From assembly GCA_029821255.1 (NCBI GenBank), contig JALGTS010000015.1:1-10277 (forward strand): DNA of 10,277 nucleotides, read 5' to 3'. The notes under the pieces are model-generated. The model was not told where the DNA came from, did not search any database, and saw only the letters and a list, made by a program, of their open reading frames with translations. Of this stretch, positions 1-5,360 are shown one piece after another (position 1 is the first letter of the stretch; each line of letters begins with the position of its first letter). The position numbers and the translations under genes are program-made. Source of the stretch: Candidatus Zipacnadia bacterium (lineage in GTDB: Bacteria; Armatimonadota; Zipacnadia; Zipacnadales; Zipacnadaceae).

Positions 1-208
1 TGGACCGGTACCACTACCTACCGAAAAGCATGTTTACTGTGTTGTCAAGCCGACAGCATTGGGTCGATCCACTCGTACGATGGAGCACTTTGAGATACGA
101 ATTCATAAGCGCTTGATTGATATTCTCGACTCAACAGCCCGCACGGTGGACGCATTGATGGAACTTGACCTGCCTGGTGGTGTAGATATTGCCATCCGAA
201 CGTCGTAA
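1..208 (+). CDS. rpsJ: 30S ribosomal protein S10 (uS10), 3' part only
   Basis: The 5' end lies outside the window; frame is read from base 2 to the TAA at 206-208, giving the last 68 residues. S10 sits in the 30S head and, in enterobacteria, also acts with NusB in antitermination. The fragment opens with the family motif GPVPLPT, then has FEIRIHKRLIDIL, and ends TVDALMELDLPGGVDIAIRTS in the usual bacterial manner, so the identity is secure. The conserved bacterial stretch before FEIR (typically SPHxxKDSREQ) is replaced by PTALGRSTRTMEH, about two residues longer and partly reminiscent of archaeal uS10 (see findings). It is the first gene of the classical S10 cluster; rplC follows after 53 bases. 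The operon promoter and leader, if they precede rpsJ, are not in the window. Confidence 0.96.
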   Translation, partial: GPVPLPTEKHVYCVVKPTALGRSTRTMEHFEIRIHKRLIDILDSTARTVDALMELDLPGGVDIAIRTS

Positions 209-261
209 CCCTGTCGGCGGGGGGTGGCAAGCTGGGCTTGAGATATAAGATGGTGAGTGAC

Positions 262-897
262 ATGCCAGTAGGATTGTTAGGCAAAAAAGTCGGTATGACG
301 CGAATATTCACTGATGATGGTAAGGCTGTGCCGGTGACAGTGGTGCGGGCTGGTCCGTGTACCGTGGTACAACGCAAGACCGAGCAGGTAGACGGCTATG
401 AGGCGGTACAGGTCGGCTTTGAGCGCCGTAGCCGGCATCGCACCAACAGTCCTATGAGCGGTCACTTTGAGAGCCGGGGAATTGCGCCGCTGAAATATCT
501 GACGGAGTTTCGGATCAACGCTGAGGAAGAATACGAAGAAGGCCAGGAACTTACCGTTGAGCTGTTTAGAGAAGGCGAGCGCGTGGATGTGACGGGGCGG
601 TCAAAGGGTCGGGGGAGCGCCGGTGTCATGAAGAGATATGGGTTTCGTGGCGGCCCGGCCAGCCATGGCTCGAAGGTGCACCGCACGCTGCAATCAGCGG
701 GAGCAACCGATGCGCAGCGCATTTTTCCGGGAACGAGAATGCCGGGCCGAATGGGCAATAAACGAGTTACGATCCAGGGATTGACAGTGCTCGCAGTTGA
801 TGCTGAAGAGAATTTGTTGCTTATCAAGGGTAGTATTCCGGGTCCCAATGGTGGCTTGGTGATCATCCGACCTACGAAGAAATCATCAAAGGAATGA
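262..897 (+). CDS. rplC: 50S ribosomal protein L3 (uL3)
   Basis: L3 is an early-assembly 23S rRNA-binding protein whose long loop reaches toward the peptidyl transferase centre. The 211-residue product starts MPVGLLGKKVGMTRIF, matching the L3 N-terminus, has the extended loop with GGPASHGSKVHRTLQSAG and the core motif GTRMPGRMGNKRVTIQ, and ends with GSIPGPNGGLVIIR. Length is normal for bacteria (about 205-220). The start at 262 is chosen because it fits the family N-terminus; in-frame TTG 238, ATG 250 and GTG 253 would add residues not seen in homologues. The ribosome binding site is weak (GGTGAG at 252-257, only 4 bases away), so the exact start is less certain than the gene. It lies 7 bases before rplD. 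Confidence 0.96.
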   Translation: MPVGLLGKKVGMTRIFTDDGKAVPVTVVRAGPCTVVQRKTEQVDGYEAVQVGFERRSRHRTNSPMSGHFESRGIAPLKYLTEFRINAEEEYEEGQELTVELFREGERVDVTGRSKGRGSAGVMKRYGFRGGPASHGSKVHRTLQSAGATDAQRIFPGTRMPGRMGNKRVTIQGLTVLAVDAEENLLLIKGSIPGPNGGLVIIRPTKKSSKE

Positions 898-904
898 GCT
901 GGTT

Positions 905-1552
905 ATGCCGACGATGGCAGTTAATGATATGAAGGGCGCAAAGGTTGGTGAAGTGGAAGTCAGCGATGAATGGTTCGCTGCGCCCTTGCATCCTGATTTG
1001 ATTCATCAAGCGCTATTAGCGGTGGATCATCAGCGCAGGCAGTATGGTGCGCGGACTAAGACGCGAGGGGAGATCAACCTAACCACGGCCAAGTGGTATC
1101 GTCAGAAGGGTACCGGTCGGGCCCGCCATGGGGCACGGAGCGCGCCGATATTCGTCGGAGGTAGCAAGGCTCATGGGCCGCGGGGTGAGCGGCGGTGTGT
1201 TAAGCTACCGAAAAAGATGCGGCGAAAGGCCCTGCAGAGTGCCCTGTCGGCGCAAGTGGCTGATGGCTGCGTTACGGTCGTTGACGAAATCGTGGTTGAC
1301 AAGGTCCGCACCAAGACCATTGTGGAGATGTTACGGGCCTTGGGCTGTGAGGGCCATGTCCTGATACTGTTAAGCGAAGATGAATATCTGGATCAATACA
1401 TCTATTTAAGCTCACGCAATATTCCGGACCTGATCACCCGGGAGGCGCCCCATTTCAGCGTCCGTGATGTGCTGTGGGCCGATCATATCATTATAACCCG
1501 CCAAGCTCTGGAGCAAATGGGTGTGGGAGGCGAGATAAATGCGACTGCCTGA
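905..1552 (+). CDS. rplD: 50S ribosomal protein L4 (uL4)
   Basis: L4 binds 23S rRNA and lines the peptide exit tunnel with its extended loop; in E. coli it also represses the S10 operon through the leader. The 215-residue product begins MPTMAVNDMKGAKVGEVEV, has the loop motif RQKGTGRARHGARSAP followed by VGGSKAHGPRGER, then LPKKMRRKALQSALSA, and ends with an AEHIIIT-like segment (ADHIIITRQALEQMG). Size is typical. AAGGA at 889-893 lies 11 bases before the ATG, a long but workable spacing. Its last 14 bases overlap the start of rplW, which suggests coupled translation. Whether L4 autoregulation operates here cannot be judged because the leader is outside the window. Confidence 0.96.
   Translation: MPTMAVNDMKGAKVGEVEVSDEWFAAPLHPDLIHQALLAVDHQRRQYGARTKTRGEINLTTAKWYRQKGTGRARHGARSAPIFVGGSKAHGPRGERRCVKLPKKMRRKALQSALSAQVADGCVTVVDEIVVDKVRTKTIVEMLRALGCEGHVLILLSEDEYLDQYIYLSSRNIPDLITREAPHFSVRDVLWADHIIITRQALEQMGVGGEINATA
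1525..1530 (+). promoter_or_regulatory. Ribosome binding site for rplW inside rplD
   Basis: GGGAGG lies 8 bases before the ATG at 1539 and within the last codons of rplD. It fixes the rplW start and supports the 14-base overlap between the two genes. Confidence 0.75.
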
Positions 1553-1850
1553 GCAACTGGAAGAATACCGCAATATCATTAGAGCTCCCATCATCACCGA
1601 AAAGAGTATGGAACAGGCCGAGCAGGAAGGGAAGTACCACTTTGCGGTACACCCTGATGCTAACAAGATTCAGATCCGTGACGCCATTGAAGCGTTGTTT
1701 GACGTACGTGTGGTGAAGGTAAATACCATAAATGTAAAGGGTAAGACGCGACAGCGTAGCTATCGTCATCGCACCGGTAGGACCGCACGGCTCAAGAAGG
1801 CAATAGTCACCTTGGCACCTGGTGACCACATTGAACTGATTCAAGCTTAG
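1539..1850 (+). CDS. rplW: 50S ribosomal protein L23 (uL23)
   Basis: L23 sits at the exit of the peptide tunnel, where it forms the docking site for trigger factor and the signal recognition particle. The 103-residue product has the family N-terminus with IIRAPIITEKSM at residues 13-24, the YHFAVHPDANKIQIRDAIEALF core, VRVVKVNTINVKGK, and a basic loop RQRSYRHRTGRTARLKKAIVTL. Length is usual (95-105). The ATG at 1539 lies inside rplD and is preceded by a good GGGAGG. A 41-base gap separates it from rplB. Confidence 0.96.
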   Translation: MRLPEQLEEYRNIIRAPIITEKSMEQAEQEGKYHFAVHPDANKIQIRDAIEALFDVRVVKVNTINVKGKTRQRSYRHRTGRTARLKKAIVTLAPGDHIELIQA

Positions 1851-1891
1851 CTGATACTGCTGAGGTAGCTACGAGAGTGAGGGAGAAGACG

Positions 1892-2728
1892 ATGCCCGTC
1901 AAAGAACACAAGCCGACGACACCAGCTCGCCGTGGCTATGTATCGTTGGATAGATCTAATCTGGATGATAAGCCGCCTGAGAAAAGGCTGACCATTCAGC
2001 GCAAACAGAAGGCAGGACGAAATGTGCATGGGCGGATTACCTCCCGTCACCGTGGTGGTGGGCACAAGCGGCGAATTCGCTTGGTGGATTTCAAGCGTGA
2101 CAAAGACGGTATTGAAGCCAAAGTGGCGGCTATTGAGTATGATCCAGGCCATTCGGCATTTATAGCTTTGCTCCACTACGTAGATGGGGAGAAGCGCTAT
2201 ATCTTGGCCCCCCAAGGATTGGCGAAAGGCGCCTCGGTCGTCTCTGGTGAAACTGTGCCAATTCGCCCTGGCAACTGCCTGCCACTGGGGCGGATTCCGG
2301 TTGGTACCGTTGTGCATAATGTTGAGTTGCAACCGGGCCGAGGTGGGCAAATAGCCCGGAGTGCGGGATCAGGTGCGCGTATCGCGGCCCGCGAAGGCAA
2401 TTATGTGCACTTGAGTCTGCCGTCAGGCGAAGTTCGCCTGGTGCCGACTTCGTGCCGGGCGACTATCGGGCGCGTGGGTAATATTGATCATATCAATGTA
2501 AACGATGGTAAGGCGGGGAGAGCCCGCTGGCGAGGCAAACGTCCGCATGTGCGAGGCGCGGCAATGAATCCGGTAGATCACCCTCACGGCGGTGGCGAGG
2601 GTAAAGCCCCGGTGGGTCATCCCAGTCCCCTCAGTCCGTGGGGAAAGAAAACTTTGGGCAAGATAACTCGTAACCGGAAAAAGCCGTCGAACAAGTATAT
2701 CGTCCGTCGGCGTCATGCCCGGCGATAG
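1892..2728 (+). CDS. rplB: 50S ribosomal protein L2 (uL2)
   Basis: L2 is one of the most conserved 50S proteins, binding domain IV of 23S rRNA near the peptidyl transferase centre and forming bridge B7b. The 278-residue product shows GRNVHGRITSRHRGGGHKR, the IEYDPGHSAFIALLHYVDGEKRYI block, PVGTVVHNVELQPGRGGQ, and near the C-terminus NPVDHPHGGGEG, which contains the histidine known to be important for peptidyl transfer. It ends in a basic IVRRRHARR tail. The ATG at 1892 is preferred to the in-frame GTG at 1877 because MPVKEHKPTTPARR matches the family N-terminus and GAGGGAGAA lies just upstream. Length is standard (about 275). Confidence 0.97.
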   Translation: MPVKEHKPTTPARRGYVSLDRSNLDDKPPEKRLTIQRKQKAGRNVHGRITSRHRGGGHKRRIRLVDFKRDKDGIEAKVAAIEYDPGHSAFIALLHYVDGEKRYILAPQGLAKGASVVSGETVPIRPGNCLPLGRIPVGTVVHNVELQPGRGGQIARSAGSGARIAAREGNYVHLSLPSGEVRLVPTSCRATIGRVGNIDHINVNDGKAGRARWRGKRPHVRGAAMNPVDHPHGGGEGKAPVGHPSPLSPWGKKTLGKITRNRKKPSNKYIVRRRHARR

Positions 2729-2749
2729 TTGATTATAGGAGGTTGTGGG

Positions 2750-3079
2750 ATGCCGCGGTCAACCAAGAAGGGACCGTTTGTCGACAAGAAGCTGATGGCG
2801 AAGATTGAGCAAATGAACAGTACCGGTGATAAGCAGGTCATACGGACCTGGTCGCGGCGGTCAACGATCTTCCCAGAGATGGTCGGCCACACTATAGCCG
2901 TCTACGATGGTCGCAGACACATTCCGGTATATATTACCGAGAATATGGTTGGGCACAAGCTGGGCGAATTTGCTATTACTCGCACCTTCCGTGGGATGCA
3001 TAGGCGTCGGGCTGCAAGCGAGGGAGGGAGGACCGACGAAGGGCCCAGGCGCCGGCCGCCGGGGGCGGTAGGCGAGTAG
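2750..3079 (+). CDS. rpsS: 30S ribosomal protein S19 (uS19) with C-terminal extension
   Basis: S19 lies in the 30S head with S13 and contacts the A-site tRNA region. The 109-residue product starts MPRSTKKGPFVDKKLM and has the family signature IPVYITENMVGHKLGEFA (residues 58-75) followed by TRTFRGMHRRR. Bacterial S19 is usually about 90-95 residues, so roughly the last 20 residues (from about 88; EGGRTDEGPRRRPPGAVGE) are an extension rich in Arg, Gly and Pro. The ATG at 2750 has a strong TAGGAGG at 2736-2742, 7 bases away, which excludes the in-frame TTG at 2729. It follows rplB after 21 bases. Confidence 0.96.
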   Translation: MPRSTKKGPFVDKKLMAKIEQMNSTGDKQVIRTWSRRSTIFPEMVGHTIAVYDGRRHIPVYITENMVGHKLGEFAITRTFRGMHRRRAASEGGRTDEGPRRRPPGAVGE

Positions 3080-3126
3080 TAGGGAGTAGTATTGCTGCAT
3101 TGAGCGAACGTCGGGAGAATTAAATA

Positions 3127-3474
3127 ATGGAAGCACGCGCAGTAGCAAAATGGATACATCGCGGACCGCGCAAGACCCGGAAGTTCATTGAGTTGATTCG
3201 GGGCTGCACGGTAGATGAGGCTCGAGCGATATTAGAGGCACAAGCCTCGCCAGCAGCAGCCGACGTTTTGAGTTGCCTGAACTCGGCAGTGGCCAATGGA
3301 GAGAATAATCATGGCATGGATCCCGATGAGATGGTTGTAGTTACGGCGGTAGTTGATGAAGGACCGCGTATGCGCCGACTGCGGCCCAGAGCGCGTGGCC
3401 GTGCTGATATACAACGACGTCCTACCTGTCATATCACGGTTGTTGTCAGCGACGAAGCTGGTGCTGGGCTCTGA
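3127..3474 (+). CDS. rplV: 50S ribosomal protein L22 (uL22)
   Basis: L22 binds 23S rRNA; its long beta-hairpin reaches into the exit tunnel beside L4 and is a site of macrolide resistance mutations. The 115-residue product begins MEARAVAKWIHRGPRKTRKF, continues with LNSAVANGENNHGMDP, and has the hairpin and signature RRLRPRARGRADIQRRPTCH ending in ITVVV, where most relatives have RTSHITVVV. Length is normal (110-118). A GGGAGAA about 10 bases before the ATG supports the start. The 47 bases between rpsS and rplV show nothing else. Confidence 0.96.
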   Translation: MEARAVAKWIHRGPRKTRKFIELIRGCTVDEARAILEAQASPAAADVLSCLNSAVANGENNHGMDPDEMVVVTAVVDEGPRMRRLRPRARGRADIQRRPTCHITVVVSDEAGAGL

Positions 3475-3504
3475 ATGAGAGTCGGATTACAAGGAGTGAC
3501 GTGA

Positions 3505-4422
3505 ATGGGTCAAAAAGTCCATCCTTATGGTTTTCGGTTGGTTAGCATTCGCAAGCCGCGCAGCCGGTGGTTTGCCGAAGGTGCTCGGTACCGGCAACAA
3601 CTTATTGAGGATATCAAAATCCGCCAGTATATCCGCGAGCGGCAGCGCAATGCCGGTGTCTCTGATATCATTATTGATCGCACTGCTGACACCATAGCGA
3701 TTACCATTGAAGCTGCCAGACCGGGGATTATGATCGGGCGAGGCGGACGTGATGTGGATCGTCTGCGCCAACAGCTTCAGAAGATAGTTAATGCAAAGGT
3801 GCGCGTGAATGTAGAAGAAACTCCCGAGCCGGATACCTGCGCACAATTGGTGGCCGAGAGTATTGCCTGGCAGATTGAACGGCGTGTCTCGCCGCGACGA
3901 GCTATGAGTCAGGCCGTGGAGCGGGCTTTAGAACATGGTGCTCGCGGGGTACGATGTGAGATTGCTGGCAGGATAGGTGGTGCAGAAATAGCACGCTGTG
4001 AGAAGGTAGGGCCTGAAGGGCCGGTTCCGCTGCAGAGTCTGCGGGCCGACATCGATTTTGGCATCACTGAGGCCAAAACGGCTTACGGGAACATCGGAGT
4101 GAAGGTCTGGATATACAAAGGTGACATATTGCCACCCAAGGAGGAGAAAGAACGGGATATCTGGGAGGAGTTGGAAGAGGAGGTTGCCCGAATTGAACAT
4201 GAGGAACAGGCAGCGGAGGGCGCTGTGGTAACGACAGAGTCCCCCGCGGCTGCCCCGCTGGAAGCGGAGCCCGAGGCAGCAGAAGTTGAGGCAGACGAAC
4301 CGTCCGCTGAGGAATCAGATGACGCTGTTGCCGAAGAAGAGCCCGCCAGCGATGAGATTAAGCCCGAGCCGGCTGTACCGGTAGATGCAGTTGAGGAGGA
4401 AGCCCAAGATGTTGATGCCTAA
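3505..4422 (+). CDS. rpsC: 30S ribosomal protein S3 (uS3) with long acidic tail
   Basis: S3 sits at the mRNA entry channel of the 30S head and takes part in mRNA unwinding. The 305-residue product starts MGQKVHPYGFRLVSIRKPRS, has a KH type 2 domain with the GRGG loop at 78-81 (IMIGRGGRDVDRL), and a C-terminal S3 domain ending GNIGVKVWIYKGDILPPK at about 195-212. The usual bacterial core stops near there (about 207-235 residues). From residue 213 there is an extra segment of about 93 residues with about 37 Asp/Glu and only 4 basic residues, rich in Ala, Pro and Val and probably disordered. AAGGAG at 3492-3497 sets the start. The last 14 bases overlap rplP, whose ribosome binding site is encoded in the tail. 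Confidence 0.97.
   Translation: MGQKVHPYGFRLVSIRKPRSRWFAEGARYRQQLIEDIKIRQYIRERQRNAGVSDIIIDRTADTIAITIEAARPGIMIGRGGRDVDRLRQQLQKIVNAKVRVNVEETPEPDTCAQLVAESIAWQIERRVSPRRAMSQAVERALEHGARGVRCEIAGRIGGAEIARCEKVGPEGPVPLQSLRADIDFGITEAKTAYGNIGVKVWIYKGDILPPKEEKERDIWEELEEEVARIEHEEQAAEGAVVTTESPAAAPLEAEPEAAEVEADEPSAEESDDAVAEEEPASDEIKPEPAVPVDAVEEEAQDVDA
4394..4400 (+). promoter_or_regulatory. Ribosome binding site for rplP inside rpsC
   Basis: GAGGAGGA-type sequence with 8 bases to the ATG at 4409. It lies in the acidic-tail codons of rpsC and decides the rplP start over an in-frame upstream start at 4385, which would add residues absent from L16 proteins. Confidence 0.75.
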
Positions 4423-4837
4423 ACGACTGAAGCATGCTAAGCACCACCGGGGGCGGATGAAGGGATTAGCCTACCGGGGTAGCAAAGTGAATTTCGGTGA
4501 GTTCGGCCTCCAGGCCTTGGAGCCGGCTTGGATTGATGCTCGGCAGATCGAAGCAGCTCGCGTAGTGATGGCCCGCGAAGCTCGTCGGGGAGGCAAGGTG
4601 TGGATCCGTATATTCCCGGACAAGCCGGTTACCCAGACCCCTGCTGAAACACGAATGGGGAAGGGGAAGGGCCCGGTTAGCCACTATGTGGCAACTGTCA
4701 AGCCGGGCCGAATAATGTTTGAGATGGGGGGCATGCCTGAGGAGGTAGCTCGGGAGGCAATGCGGCGAGCTGCCCATAAGCTGCCGATTAAGTGTCAGTT
4801 TGTTACTCGGGAGGACTACGATGCCGGACACAGTTGA
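4409..4837 (+). CDS. rplP: 50S ribosomal protein L16 (uL16)
   Basis: L16 is a late-assembly 50S protein that helps position the A-site tRNA and is needed for peptidyl transferase activity. The 142-residue product begins MLMPKRLKHAKHHRGRMKG, has KVNFGEFGLQALEPAWIDAR, the conserved block GGKVWIRIFPDKPVTQTPAE, RMGKGKGPVSHYVATVKPGR, and AHKLPIKCQFVTRED near the end. Length is normal (about 137-145). It overlaps rpsC by 14 bases and rpmC by 17 bases, so translation of the three is probably coupled. Confidence 0.96.
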   Translation: MLMPKRLKHAKHHRGRMKGLAYRGSKVNFGEFGLQALEPAWIDARQIEAARVVMAREARRGGKVWIRIFPDKPVTQTPAETRMGKGKGPVSHYVATVKPGRIMFEMGGMPEEVAREAMRRAAHKLPIKCQFVTREDYDAGHS

Positions 4838-5048
4838 CACCGCCCGTCAGTTTGTTGACCAACTGCGCAAGGCTAGCAACGAGGAGCTTCAGGACCGGAA
4901 GCGCCATATTACCGAGAGCTTGTTTAATCTACGTTTTCGGCTGGCTTCCGGGCAGATTGACGATCCGATGCGGGTTAGGAAATACCGCAAAGCTATTGCT
5001 AAGATAAACACTATTCTGCGTGAGCGGGAGTTGGGGATTAATCAATGA
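4821..5048 (+). CDS. rpmC: 50S ribosomal protein L29 (uL29)
   Basis: L29 is a small helical protein near the tunnel exit beside L23. The 75-residue product reads MPDTVDTARQFVDQLRKASN, then EELQDRKRHITESLFNLRFR, which is the typical L29 helix, and LASGQIDDPMRVRKYRKAIA, ending in KINTILRERELG. It fits the family in length (60-75) and fold. The ATG at 4821 is preceded by GGGAGG at 4809-4814 with 6 bases of spacing, both inside the end of rplP; the in-frame TTG at 4800 is not preferred. Its TGA overlaps the rpsQ ATG in an ATGA arrangement. Confidence 0.95.
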   Translation: MPDTVDTARQFVDQLRKASNEELQDRKRHITESLFNLRFRLASGQIDDPMRVRKYRKAIAKINTILRERELGINQ

Positions 5049-5308
5049 GTACAACACGCACTGGCCGACAGCGGACGGCCCTAGCTACAGTAGTCAGTAA
5101 CAAAATGGACAAGACCGTAGTGGTTGAGATCGAGCGGCTGACCAGACATCCTCTGTACGGCAAGGTGTTGCTGCGTAGTACTAAGCTGAAGGCCCACGAC
5201 GAGAACAATGAGTGCCAGGTCGGAGATCGGGTCGAGGTGACGGAATGTCGCCCGTTGAGCAAGACCAAACACTGGCGGGTCAGCAGGATTGTGGCTCGTG
5301 CTGAGTAG
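5045..5308 (+). CDS. rpsQ: 30S ribosomal protein S17 (uS17)
   Basis: S17 is a primary 16S rRNA-binding protein with an OB fold. The 87-residue product shows RTALATVVSNKMDKTVVVEI, RLTRHPLYGKVLLRSTKLKA, HDENNECQVGDRVEVTECRP and LSKTKHWRVSRIV, which contains the usual GDxVxIxExRPLSKTKxWxV signature. Length is typical (80-90). Its start overlaps the rpmC stop by four bases (ATGA), and a purine-rich GGGAGTTGGGG lies just upstream. In most bacteria rplN follows directly. Here a 52-base gap leads to an EF-G-like gene. Confidence 0.96.
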   Translation: MSTTRTGRQRTALATVVSNKMDKTVVVEIERLTRHPLYGKVLLRSTKLKAHDENNECQVGDRVEVTECRPLSKTKHWRVSRIVARAE

Positions 5309-5346
5309 AGTTTTGAGACGATAAGCTGAGCGTAGATGTATGAGTC

Positions 5347-5352
5347 AGGAGG
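5347..5352 (+). promoter_or_regulatory. Ribosome binding site that fixes the GTG start of the EF-G-like gene
   Basis: A perfect AGGAGG lies 8 bases before the GTG at 5361. An in-frame ATG at 5340 cannot be the start because TGA at 5358-5360 intervenes, so GTG 5361 is the first usable start with a good site. Confidence 0.8.
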
Positions 5353-5360
5353 CAAGCTGA

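Noticed and set aside
1128..1364. A 78-codon + strand frame inside rplD
   Set aside because: It is out of frame with L4, has no ribosome binding site and no recognisable features.
5313..5341. A possible promoter before the EF-G-like gene (TTGAGA, then ATGTAT after 17 bases)
   Set aside because: The -10 element matches the consensus at only two of six bases and would place the transcript start almost on the ribosome binding site.
5340..5360. A tiny reading frame MSQEAS ending just before the GTG of the EF-G-like gene
   Set aside because: It has no ribosome binding site of its own and its codons are the AGGAGG of the real gene. A leader-peptide role has no support.
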